Positions 11,254 to 18,887 of a DNA stretch of 64,000 bases are shown in pieces. This stretch comes from Couchioplanes caeruleus (GTDB taxonomy: Bacteria; Actinomycetota; Actinomycetes; Mycobacteriales; Micromonosporaceae). The stretch's first letter is position 1. Each line of letters starts with the position of its first letter. Location of the stretch: positions 3,902,501 through 3,966,500 of the forward strand of contig NZ_CP092183.1 in NCBI RefSeq assembly GCF_023499255.1. The letters run 5' to 3'. The notes below the pieces were generated by a model. It saw only the letters and a list, made by a program, of their open reading frames with translations, made no database searches and had not been told where the DNA came from. Made by a program: the position numbers and the translations under genes.

Positions 11254-12207
11254 ATGAAGCTGCCTTCGCCTCGTGGACCCGTCTCCGACGCGGTCATCGC
11301 CGCCCTCGTCCAGGCGCCGCACGACTTCACCGCCGGAGAGCCCGACTCCGACGACGACCTGCACCTCACCCTGTTCGTGCTGTACGAGCTGCACTACCGC
11401 GGCTGGGACGGCGTCGACGACACGTGGGAGTGGCATCCGGCGCTGCTCGGCCTGCGGGCCCGGCTCGAGGCGCGCTTCGAGGCCACGCTGCGCGAGCTGC
11501 CCGTACCGGAGGCCACGGACGACGTGCCGCACGCGCTCATCGCGATGACCCGGGAGACCGGCGGCCCGTCGCTGTCCGGGTACATCCGCGGGCGTGCCAC
11601 CCGGGAGCAGTTCCGCGAGTTCGCCACCCACCGGTCCGTCTACCACCTGCGCGAGGCGGACCCGCACACCTTCGCGATCCCGCGGCTCGCCGGGCCGGCC
11701 AAGGCCGCCCTCATCGAGGTCCAGATCGACGAGTACGGCGGAGGCGTCACCCACCGCATGCACCAGGAGATGTTCAAGGACACGATGACGGCGCTCGGCC
11801 TCGACACCACGTACGGGGCGTACGTCGACGTGGTGCCCTGGCAGACGCTCGCGAACAACAACCTCATGTCGCTGTTCGGGCTGCACCGGCGCCTGCGCGG
11901 GGCGCTGCTCGGGCACCTGGCGGCGTACGAGATGACATCGACCGGGCCGAACCGCTCGTACGGCAACGGGCTGCGCCGCCTCGGCGGGGACGCGGCCGCC
12001 ACCCGGTTCTACGACGAGCACGTCGAGGCGGACGCGGTCCACGAGCAGATCGCGGCCTTCGACATGTGCGGCTCGTTCTGCGCGGCCGAGCCGGAACTCG
12101 CCGCGGACGTGCTCTTCGGCGCCCGCTGCGTGCTGACGATGGAGGACCGCTGGGCCGAGTACGTCCTGTCGCGCTGGGCTGCGGGAGAGTCGTCGCTGCG
12201 CTCGTGA
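11254..12207 (+). CDS. Iron-containing redox enzyme family protein (heme-oxygenase-like fold)
   Basis: 317-residue protein of the heme-oxygenase-like diiron superfamily. Helical sequence with candidate metal ligands in LFVLYELHYRGW, HRSVYHLREADPHTF, IEVQIDEYGGG, HRMHQEMFKDTM and FYDEHVEADAVHEQIA, i.e. the Glu/His/Asp spacing expected for two iron atoms. The ATG has AGGAAG upstream. The gene converges with a CDGSH iron-sulfur protein gene 18 bp away, a pairing I have seen in other actinobacteria, which suggests a shared redox task. Reaction unknown; relatives in this superfamily perform desaturation, N-oxygenation or C-C cleavage. Confidence 0.8.
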   Translation: MKLPSPRGPVSDAVIAALVQAPHDFTAGEPDSDDDLHLTLFVLYELHYRGWDGVDDTWEWHPALLGLRARLEARFEATLRELPVPEATDDVPHALIAMTRETGGPSLSGYIRGRATREQFREFATHRSVYHLREADPHTFAIPRLAGPAKAALIEVQIDEYGGGVTHRMHQEMFKDTMTALGLDTTYGAYVDVVPWQTLANNNLMSLFGLHRRLRGALLGHLAAYEMTSTGPNRSYGNGLRRLGGDAAATRFYDEHVEADAVHEQIAAFDMCGSFCAAEPELAADVLFGARCVLTMEDRWAEYVLSRWAAGESSLRS

Positions 12208-12225
12208 GCCCAGCCCGCCCCCTGA

Positions 12226-12468
12226 TCAGCTGTCGCGGGGTGCGGGCGTCTCGCGGTCGGTGCCGGCGCGGAAACCGATGGCCTTGTGGGTGCCGTCGCA
12301 GAACGGCTTGATCGCGGACTTGCCGCAGCGGCACAGGGCGACGGTGCGGCGCCCGGCCTCGATGACCTCCCCGTCCGGGGTCTGCAGCGTGAAGTTCCCG
12401 CGCAGCAGGTACGGGCCGTCCTCGTACGGGATGATCGTCGCCCCGTGGTCATCAGCCGCAACACTCAT
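12226..12468 (-). CDS. CDGSH iron-sulfur domain protein
   Basis: 80 residues from the ATG at 12468. The CDGSH signature CRCGKSAIKPFCDGTH holds the Cys3-His ligands of a 2Fe-2S cluster. The front part (GPYLLRGNFTLQTPDGEV) is the small beta domain often seen with it. Probably an electron carrier or redox sensor. Convergent partner of the diiron protein gene at 11254-12207. A GTTT-N16-GGGCAA sequence lies just upstream. Confidence 0.9.
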   Translation of the reverse strand: MSVAADDHGATIIPYEDGPYLLRGNFTLQTPDGEVIEAGRRTVALCRCGKSAIKPFCDGTHKAIGFRAGTDRETPAPRDS

Positions 12469-12478
12469 GCCGCAGCGC

Positions 12479-12504
12479 TTGCCCGGGCGGCCCCACCCGG
12501 AAAC
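12479..12504 (-). promoter_or_regulatory. Possible SigB-type promoter, GTTT-N16-GGGCAA
   Basis: On the minus strand GTTT (12501-12504) and GGGCAA (12479-12484) are 16 bases apart, 10 bases before the CDGSH ATG, so the transcript would be nearly leaderless. The -10 element is weak. Confidence 0.3.
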
Positions 12505-12616
12505 CCGCACCGACCCGTACGTCTACCGATTGCGCGAAAGCGGCGCGGAGCTGCCCGGTTCACGGTGAACTGGACCGGGAACGCCTGTCGCAGGCGAGCT
12601 ACGGGGGTGCAACGGC

Positions 12617-15600
12617 ATGGCCACGATCGGTACGCAGTACATCAATCCGCAGAGCGTGCTCGCGCGGACGGCCTGGGAGATGGTCCAGGCCCACGGCGGC
12701 GGACGCGGACCGCACGACGGCATCACGATCTGCCCGGTCTGCGGCGAACCCCTGCCCTGCGCGGCCGCCCGGGCGGCGGCCGAGGTCGTGGAGGCGGCCG
12801 GCCTGGCCGAGTCGTCCGGCCTGATCGAGGCGGCCCGCGGCGGCCTCGGCGCGTCCCCGCTCGGCCTCCCGGCATCCGGCGCGCAGCAGAGCACCGTACG
12901 CCTCGACCCGGCCGGCCCGGTCCCGACGCCCTCGACCCCGCCCGTGGCGTCCGCTTTCACCCCGGCCGCCTCGGCCCCCGCGTTCCCGCCGGCGACCCCG
13001 CCCGGGGGCAACGTACCGTCGTTCACCCCGCCCGCCGAGGAGCTCCCGGCACCCACCTGGCTGACCGCACCGGACCCCGCCGACCCGGCCCGCGGCACCG
13101 AGCCGCCGGCCCGTGCCCCGGAGGGCTTCATCCCGTTCGCCGAGCGGGCCGGGCTGGTACCGGAGCCCTCGTCCCCGGCGCCTTCCGCTGAGGCAGCCAA
13201 CGGTCCGCGCCTGCCGGCCTTCCCGCGGCCGGACACCGGTGCCGGGCCGGACTCCGCTCCACCCGCGGACCGGCCGTTCGCATCGTCCGGCCTGCCGGGG
13301 CACCGTACGTCCCCGCCGGAGCCCGCCGGCGGCCAGTCCGCCGGATCCGGCTCACCCGGCGACCGGGCGTCGTCGGCGGGCGGCCAGCAGTCCGGGCCTG
13401 AGCTGCCCGGGAAGTGGGCGTCTGCGCCGGAGCCGGCCGGTGGCCAGTCGTCCGGGCCTGAGCTGCCCGGGAAGTGGGCGTCTGCGCCGGAGCCGGCCGG
13501 TGGCCAGTCGTCCGGGCCTGAGCTGCCCGGGAAGTGGGCGTCCGTGCCCGATCCGGCCGGTGGCCAGGCGTCGGAGCCGGCCGGGGACTGGATGTCCGCG
13601 GTGGGGGCGCCCGGTGGCCAGGGGTCTGCGCCGGCCGCTCCCGGCGCCTGGCCGCCCGCGCCGCCGGCGCCGGATGCCGGGCCGTCCCGGGCGTCGGGTC
13701 CGGGGTTTGCCGAGTCCCGCACGACTGCGCCCCCGGGATCCGGGCCTCAGCAGCCGGCCCAGCAGCCGGCCCAGCAGCCTGCCCAGCAGTCTGGCCCGGC
13801 GCATCCGTCCGCCCGGCCGGCCCCGGCCGGTCCCTCGGCCCGTGACATCGCGAACGTGGACCCTCTGCTGCTCGGGCCGCCGCTGTTCATCCAGCAGAAC
13901 CGCCCCCTGGACGCGCCTCGCTTCACCCCGTCGGTGCGCCCCCAGGAGCCCGCTCCGGCCGCCGCGCCCGGTGCGGGTCCTGCCGCGCCCGGTAGGGGTC
14001 CTGCCGCGCCCGGTGGGGGCCCCGCCGCGCCCGGTGGGGGTCCCGTCGGGACCACACCCGGCCGGCCCGCGTCCGCGCCCGGTTCGTCCGCCCCTGCGCC
14101 CGGCTCGTCCGGCCCTGCGCCAGGCCTGTCCAGCTTCGCGCCTGGCTCGTCCGAGCCCGCTCCCGGCTCATTCGCTCCCGGGTCCGTGCCCACGCCGGGT
14201 TCGGCCGTGTCCGCGCCGGACCCGGCCGCGCCCGCGCCCGGCTGGGTTTCGCCGCAGGCCGGCGCCGCGGCTCCCGGCCCGGCCGCGCCCGGCAACGCCG
14301 CACAGACCGCGCCGGGGTCCGGTCTGCCCGGCCCGTCGGCGCCGGTGCCCGGCCCGGCCGCACAGGTGCCCGGCCGCGCCGCGCCTGCGCCCGGCCTCGC
14401 CGCGCCCGGTCTGGCCGCCCCGGGGCCCGGTCAGGCCGCGCCTCGGCCGGCGCCCGGCGTGACGACGCCCGGCGCGTCCGGCCCGGGTCAGCCCCAGCAG
14501 GGCTCGGGGCTGCCGCGCCCGGAATCCGGCCCGGATCTCTCGTCCGCGTTCCTGCGCCAGCCCGGCGCCTCCACGCCGCCGGCGGCAACGTCGTCCACCC
14601 AGGCTCCGTCCGGCCTGCCGGCGCCGGGAACGCAGACCCCGCCCCACCCCGGCCTGCGAGCGCCGGACCCGACGCCCGCCCAGCCGGGTGCGCCCACCAC
14701 CGGCCCGATGTCCGCCCCGTCCGGCCTCGGCCGCCCTCCAGCGGCCACCGCCACGCCGACGGGCGCCGGCACGCCGACGGGCGCCGGCACGCCGACGGGC
14801 GCCGGCACGCCGACGGGCGCCGGCACGCCGACGGGCGCCGGCACGCCGACGGGCGCCGGCACGCCGACGGGCGCCGGCACGCCGACGGGCGCCGGCACGC
14901 CGACGGGCGCCGGCGCGCCGACATCGCCGGGCCCTCCCGGCCCGTCCGGCCTCGGCCGTCCGCCGCTGGCCGCCGGCGCGCCGACGGCTCCGGGCCATCA
15001 GTCCGCCCCGGCGGCGGCCATGCCCTCCGGCCTGGGCCGTCCCGCCCCGGATGCCGAGCCGCCCTCCGGCCTCGGCCGCCCCGCCCCGGGCGCGGCATCG
15101 CCGTCCGGTCCGGGCCGTAGCGCCCCGTCCGAGCCGCAGTCCGCTTCCGGTCGTCCCGCCCCGGGTGCCGCATCGCAGCCCGGGCCGGGCCGGGCCGCCC
15201 CGGGCGCCGTACCGCCTGCGGGGCCGGGCCGTCCCGCCGCGGATGCCGAAGCGCCGTCGGGTCTGGGCCGCCCCGCGCAGGGCGCGCCGTCCGGCCTGGG
15301 CCGCCCTGCCCAGGGCGCGCCGTCCGGTCTGGGCCGTACCGCCCAGGGTGCGGAGAGCCCGTTCACCGCGGGTCCGAGTGCTCCCTCGGGTCTGGGCCGG
15401 ACGCCGTACGGGCCCGCAGCGGCAGCCAGCCCGGGTCAGCAGCCGCCCGCCGGCCGGAACCGTCCGCCGCTGGAACCCCCGCAGATGGGCCAGCTCAACC
15501 GCCCGCTGCAGCCGGAAGCCGCAGGTCAGGCACCCACCACGCCGGCTCGCGACGCGAACGCGGGCGCGCCCGACGCCGAGGGGGACGGTCCGCCGAGCGG

Positions 15601-15625
15601 GCTTCCGCAGCGCCCGCAGCAGTGA
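12617..15625 (+). CDS. Large Pro/Ala/Gly-rich low-complexity protein with N-terminal CPVCG motif
   Basis: 1002 residues. Only the first 70 or so look folded: MATIGTQYINPQSVLARTAW followed by a helix and CPVCGEPLPC, a possible zinc-binding knuckle, then an Ala-rich helix. The rest is Pro/Ala/Gly/Ser-rich and probably disordered. It includes three 20-residue repeats containing GPELPGKWAS, nine TPTGAG units, and many scattered SGLGRP motifs. There is no signal peptide or membrane segment. It sits upstream of the sigma-STAS gene on the same strand with a 232-bp gap. A scaffold or condensate-forming role is possible but purely speculative. Confidence 0.7.
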   Translation: MATIGTQYINPQSVLARTAWEMVQAHGGGRGPHDGITICPVCGEPLPCAAARAAAEVVEAAGLAESSGLIEAARGGLGASPLGLPASGAQQSTVRLDPAGPVPTPSTPPVASAFTPAASAPAFPPATPPGGNVPSFTPPAEELPAPTWLTAPDPADPARGTEPPARAPEGFIPFAERAGLVPEPSSPAPSAEAANGPRLPAFPRPDTGAGPDSAPPADRPFASSGLPGHRTSPPEPAGGQSAGSGSPGDRASSAGGQQSGPELPGKWASAPEPAGGQSSGPELPGKWASAPEPAGGQSSGPELPGKWASVPDPAGGQASEPAGDWMSAVGAPGGQGSAPAAPGAWPPAPPAPDAGPSRASGPGFAESRTTAPPGSGPQQPAQQPAQQPAQQSGPAHPSARPAPAGPSARDIANVDPLLLGPPLFIQQNRPLDAPRFTPSVRPQEPAPAAAPGAGPAAPGRGPAAPGGGPAAPGGGPVGTTPGRPASAPGSSAPAPGSSGPAPGLSSFAPGSSEPAPGSFAPGSVPTPGSAVSAPDPAAPAPGWVSPQAGAAAPGPAAPGNAAQTAPGSGLPGPSAPVPGPAAQVPGRAAPAPGLAAPGLAAPGPGQAAPRPAPGVTTPGASGPGQPQQGSGLPRPESGPDLSSAFLRQPGASTPPAATSSTQAPSGLPAPGTQTPPHPGLRAPDPTPAQPGAPTTGPMSAPSGLGRPPAATATPTGAGTPTGAGTPTGAGTPTGAGTPTGAGTPTGAGTPTGAGTPTGAGTPTGAGAPTSPGPPGPSGLGRPPLAAGAPTAPGHQSAPAAAMPSGLGRPAPDAEPPSGLGRPAPGAASPSGPGRSAPSEPQSASGRPAPGAASQPGPGRAAPGAVPPAGPGRPAADAEAPSGLGRPAQGAPSGLGRPAQGAPSGLGRTAQGAESPFTAGPSAPSGLGRTPYGPAAAASPGQQPPAGRNRPPLEPPQMGQLNRPLQPEAAGQAPTTPARDANAGAPDAEGDGPPSGLPQRPQQ
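13381..13560 (+). repeat. 60-bp tandem repeat, three copies, inside coding sequence
   Basis: Three consecutive 60-bp units; the first two are nearly identical and the third has a few changes at its end. Each encodes a 20-residue unit with GPELPGKWAS. A degenerate unit precedes them. Confidence 0.95.
14753..14914 (+). repeat. 18-bp perfect tandem repeat, nine copies, inside coding sequence
   Basis: Nine exact copies of ACGCCGACGGGCGCCGGC, in frame, coding TPTGAG nine times. The lack of any synonymous change points to recent expansion by slippage or recombination. Confidence 0.97.
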
Positions 15626-15705
15626 TGGGCGGGCGACACCCCGGCGACGTCCAGGGGTATGTCCGTGTTCGGTCATACACTGAGCGTCACCAATCCGGGA
15701 GTTGT

Positions 15706-15730
15706 GTTTAGCCCGGCGCGTCCCGGGCAG
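15706..15730 (+). promoter_or_regulatory. SigB-type promoter before the sigma-STAS gene, GTTT-N15-GGGCAG
   Basis: GTTT at 15706-15709 and GGGCAG at 15725-15730 with 15 bases between them. The start codon at 15858 is about 120 bases downstream, leaving a sizeable leader. It fits self-regulation by the encoded sigma factor. The -10 element departs from GGGTAT at two positions. Confidence 0.45.
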
Positions 15731-15857
15731 TAGCGTCGGCGGACTTGGCTCGCCGACGGGCACGCTCGCCGCCGATCAGTGTCACATCGCGACATCGCTG
15801 GAGCAGCCGGCCGCTCACCGCGGTCACGGTCTGCCTCACCGGCTGAGAGAGAGCAGC

Positions 15858-16997
15858 ATGCCTGCACAGGAGGACTCCTCGACGCGCGTCCTCGAGGATC
15901 TCGACGCCGCCGCCGTGGAGTACGCCACCCGGATCTCCGGCGCCTCCGGCCCCGCGCGGGCCGCGCTGCGTGACGAGCTGACGCGGATCTGCCTGCCGTT
16001 CGCCGGTCGCATGGCGCGCCGGTACCGGGGGCGGGGCGAGAACCTCGAGGATCTCGAGCAGGTCGCCCGGCTGGGCCTGGTGAAGGCGATCGACCGGTAC
16101 GACCCCGAGCGCGGCTCCTTCACGGCGTACGCGGTCATCACCATTTCCGGTGAGATCAAGCGGCACTTCCGTGACCGGACGTGGGGGGTGCACGTGCCGC
16201 GGCGGGTGCAGGACCTGAGCCTGGAGGTCGGGCACGCCTCGATGGTGCTGACCACGGAGCTGTCCCGCACGCCGACGCCGGCCGAGATCGCCACGCGGCT
16301 CGGTGTGCCGCTGCCGGCCGTGCTGGAGGCCCTGGAGTCCGCCGCCGGGTATTCGCCGTCGTCGCTCAACGCCCCCGCGGGCGGTGACGGGGCCGCCGAG
16401 TTCGGTGACCTGCTGGGCGGCACGGACAGTGACCTCGAGATGGTCGACGACAAGCTCACCGTCGCCGGGCTGCTGCTGCGCCTGCCGGCCCGCGAGCGGC
16501 GGATGCTCGCGATGCGCTTCTACGGCAACCGGACCCAGGCGGAGATCGCGACCGAGCTCGGCATCTCGCAGATGCACGTGTCGCGGCTGCTCAGCCGGTC
16601 GCTGGCGTGGCTGCGCGAGGCGATGCTCAGCGACGCGCTGCCGCGCTGGGAGGGTGCGAACGGCCCCACGGATCCGCACGGCATGCAGATCGCGGTGCAG
16701 CACGGCGACGGCGTCCTGACCGTACGGGTGCAGGGCGAGGTCGACCGGGACACCGCCGAACGGCTGCGGACGGCGCTGCGCCACGCGGTGTCGTCGCTGG
16801 GTGGTGACCGGCTGGTGATCGACCTGGCCGGGGTGCCGCTGGTGGACGCGGCCGGGGTGGCGGTGCTCATCGACGCGGCCTCGGCGGCGTCGGTGGCGGA
16901 GGCGGATCTGACGCTGGCCGGCACGCAGCCGTACGTGGCGCGCATCCTCGGTGTCTCGGGGCTGCAGAACCTGCTGGAGAAGCGCCGCCGGTCCTGA
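15858..16997 (+). CDS. SigB/SigF/SigG-type sigma factor fused to a C-terminal STAS domain
   Basis: 379 residues from the ATG at 15858 (GAGAGAGAG upstream). Region 2 is at about 35-110 (RRYRGRGENLEDLEQVARLGLVKAI), region 3 at 110-175, and region 4 at 200-260 with the helix-turn-helix TQAEIATELGISQMHVSRLL. All match the stress and sporulation type of sigma-70. After a short linker (260-275) a full STAS domain follows, with core VIDLAGVPLVDAAG (Asp330-Ala-Ala-Gly). In RsbV/SpoIIAA proteins this motif is DSSG and the second Ser is phosphorylated; here it is Ala. So the protein joins a sigma factor to a non-phosphorylatable anti-anti-sigma-like domain, which could bind an anti-sigma kinase in cis. 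Two STAS-HATPase genes follow on the other strand. Confidence 0.9.
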   Translation: MPAQEDSSTRVLEDLDAAAVEYATRISGASGPARAALRDELTRICLPFAGRMARRYRGRGENLEDLEQVARLGLVKAIDRYDPERGSFTAYAVITISGEIKRHFRDRTWGVHVPRRVQDLSLEVGHASMVLTTELSRTPTPAEIATRLGVPLPAVLEALESAAGYSPSSLNAPAGGDGAAEFGDLLGGTDSDLEMVDDKLTVAGLLLRLPARERRMLAMRFYGNRTQAEIATELGISQMHVSRLLSRSLAWLREAMLSDALPRWEGANGPTDPHGMQIAVQHGDGVLTVRVQGEVDRDTAERLRTALRHAVSSLGGDRLVIDLAGVPLVDAAGVAVLIDAASAASVAEADLTLAGTQPYVARILGVSGLQNLLEKRRRS

Positions 16998-17017
16998 TCA
17001 GGGCGGCGCCCCCGCGC

Positions 17018-17749
17018 TCAGCCGACGCGCAGGGACGTCCAGACCACCTTGCCGCCGTCGCACGGCAGCCAGCCCCACGCGTCCGCCGTCGCGTCCACCA
17101 GCATCAGCCCGCGCCCGCCCGCGGTGGCGGCGGGGGCGATGGACCGCAGCTGGGGCGCGGCGGCCGAGCCGTCACGGACGGTGATGTGCAGGCGGCGCCG
17201 GTGCAGCGCCAGCCGCAGGGTCATCATCGTGTGGGCGTGGTCGACGACGTTGCTGGCCAGCTCGCTGGCGATCAGGCTGGCCGGGGCCACGAGGCCCGGA
17301 AGGTCCCAGCGCACGCACGCGTCGGTCGCCACGTTGCGGGCCTGCCGGGCGGCGCCCGTGACGGGCAGCAGCTCCTCGGTGATCACGGGCCGGGCACGGG
17401 GGTCGTCGCCGAGCTCGGCGCGGGCGGCCTGCACGGTGGCGTACACGGGCAGCCGCTTGTACGCCGCGAGCCCCAGCGAGTGCCTCACCTCGGGCCGCGG
17501 CGCGCACAGCATGACCGGGATCCCGGGCCAGCGCGCGGCCTGCCGGGCGACCGCGGAGAACGCCGCCAGCGCCAGCGGCTCGCTGACGGTCAGGGCGGCC
17601 ACGTCGACGAGCAGCGCGTCGGGCTGTTCCGCGAGGCATTCCATGAGCCGGGTCCGCAGGGTCGCGGAGTCGGGCAGGCCGAGCCTCCCGGAGAGCCCGA
17701 CGAGCATCCGGCCCTCGTCCGCCTGTACCAGCGCCTCGAAGCCCACCAT
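17018..17749 (-). CDS. STAS-HATPase fusion (anti-anti-sigma-like plus RsbW-like domain)
   Basis: 243 residues. The N-terminal STAS domain (about 1-112) has core LLVDVAALTVSEPLA, where the DSSG phospho-motif reads S-E-P-L-A and lacks the serine. The C-terminal RsbW-type ATPase domain (about 125-243) has N-box ASELASNVVDHAH (Glu163, Asn167), VRDGS (Asp193) and GGRGLMLV (211-218), ending KVVWTSL. All ATP-binding motifs are present. It converges with the sigma-STAS gene 20 bp away. The ATG has GAGGAG upstream and a GTTT-N15-GGGTAC promoter. It may bind or phosphorylate partners of the neighbouring sigma factor. Confidence 0.88.
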   Translation of the reverse strand: MVGFEALVQADEGRMLVGLSGRLGLPDSATLRTRLMECLAEQPDALLVDVAALTVSEPLALAAFSAVARQAARWPGIPVMLCAPRPEVRHSLGLAAYKRLPVYATVQAARAELGDDPRARPVITEELLPVTGAARQARNVATDACVRWDLPGLVAPASLIASELASNVVDHAHTMMTLRLALHRRRLHITVRDGSAAAPQLRSIAPAATAGGRGLMLVDATADAWGWLPCDGGKVVWTSLRVG

Positions 17750-17776
17750 CGTCTCCTCTGCTCCCGACGCCGCGGG

Positions 17777-17801
17777 GTACCCGGCGGGTCGCGGACGAAA
17801 C
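17777..17801 (-). promoter_or_regulatory. SigB-type promoter, GTTT-N15-GGGTAC
   Basis: On the minus strand GTTT (17798-17801), 15 bases, GGGTAC (17777-17782), then about 27 bases to the ATG at 17749. This is one of the two best matches in the window to the published actinobacterial SigB consensus. Confidence 0.6.
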
Positions 17802-17888
17802 GTCAGACGTCGTTCGCTTCCCCGCCGATGATCGCACCCGGGGAGGCCGGAGCGTTGCTGCCGTCACGCACAGGGCAGGCGACGTGCC

Positions 17889-18626
17889 TCACGCCGTCGC
17901 CGCCGTCATCCTGGTCCACACCACCTTGCCGTCGGGCACCGGCAGCACGCCCCAGGCGTCGGTGAGCTCCCGGACGAGTTGCAGCCCGCGCCCGCCGGCC
18001 TCGGAGACCCCGGGTTCCTTCGGCCGCGGCAGGAGCCGGCTGCCGTCGCGTACGGCCAGCCAGACCCGCCCGTCGCGCAGCCCCAGGGTGAGCTCCATCG
18101 TGGTGTGTGCGTGCCGCACCACGTTGGCCACCAGCTCGGTGGCGATCAGGCCGACCGTGGCGGCGAGTTCCTTGTGGTGCCAGGCTGCGCAGGTCTGGGC
18201 GACGAGCTGGCGCACCTGGCGGCAGGCGTCGGGGACGGGCCGCAGCCGTACGCGGATCCGCTGCGTGCCCGGCGTCTCGTGCAGCCCGGCGAGAGCCTGG
18301 TCACAGTCGTCGGCGAGGCTGACGGTGTCGCATCCGGGCCACTGGGCGAGCGCGCGGGTGGTGCCGGGCCCCGCACCACAGAGGATGACCGGCGCCGCGG
18401 GCCACTCGGCCGTACGGCAGACCACCGCGCTCAGCACGTCCAGCGCGACCGGGTCGGCGACGTCCAGGCCGGCCACGTCCACCAGGAGGGCCTCGGGCTG
18501 CGCGGACAGGCACCGGGCGACCGCCTGCTCCAGCGCGTCGCCCGTGACGGTGTCGAGCACCCCGCTGACCCGCAGGATCGCGACCGGCAGTTCCTGCTCG
18601 GGTCGGCAGACCAGCTGGCTCGACAT
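17889..18626 (-). CDS. Second STAS-HATPase fusion protein
   Basis: 245 residues from the ATG at 18626 (GGAGGGAGG upstream). Same layout as its neighbour: a STAS domain (about 10-118) with core LLVDVAGLDVADPVA, again without the phospho-serine, then an RsbW-like ATPase domain with ATELVANVVRHAH (Glu164, Asn168), VRDGS and GGRGLQLV, ending KVVWTRM. Tandem paralogue of 17018-17749, same strand, 139 bp upstream. The two share most core motifs but differ widely in the linker. Likely a second controller of the same sigma factor or of another. Confidence 0.88.
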   Translation of the reverse strand: MSSQLVCRPEQELPVAILRVSGVLDTVTGDALEQAVARCLSAQPEALLVDVAGLDVADPVALDVLSAVVCRTAEWPAAPVILCGAGPGTTRALAQWPGCDTVSLADDCDQALAGLHETPGTQRIRVRLRPVPDACRQVRQLVAQTCAAWHHKELAATVGLIATELVANVVRHAHTTMELTLGLRDGRVWLAVRDGSRLLPRPKEPGVSEAGGRGLQLVRELTDAWGVLPVPDGKVVWTRMTAATA

Positions 18627-18679
18627 CCGCCTCCCTCCGGTCACGCGTCGCGTCGTGGCCGTCACGTCGTCCGCACCCT

Positions 18680-18705
18680 GTGCCCGTCGGCGCACCGGGT
18701 CAAAC
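18680..18705 (-). promoter_or_regulatory. SigB-type promoter, GTTT-N16-GGGCAC
   Basis: Minus strand GTTT (18702-18705), 16 bases, GGGCAC (18680-18685), about 53 bases before the ATG at 18626. Same architecture as the sites before the other genes of this cluster. Confidence 0.4.
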
Positions 18706-18728
18706 CCGGCGGCCGTGTCTTCCTGCAA

Positions 18729-18797
18729 CGGCCGTACCGGGCTGACGGAAACGGCCGTACCGGGCTGACGGAAACGGCCGTACCGGGCTGACGGAAA
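18729..18797. repeat. 23-bp perfect tandem repeat, three copies, intergenic
   Basis: Three exact 23-bp copies (18729-18751, 18752-18774, 18775-18797), each holding CGGCCGTACCGGG and GACGGAAA, then the start of a fourth. It lies between the divergent STAS-HATPase and ABC transporter genes. No gene is seen in this 261-bp gap. Confidence 0.95.
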
Positions 18798-18887
18798 CGG
18801 CCGCGCGGGCGCGGTGGGCACTGCCGGCGCGGCCGACCGCGCCGCAGTGGAGCAAGGGCCAGGGGAGTGGGCCCGTTAGGCTCAGGC

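Noticed and set aside
15650..15660. GGGTAT at 15655 as a SigB -10 box
   Set aside because: No GTTT or similar -35 element 14-17 bases upstream; the pair at 15706/15725 fits better.
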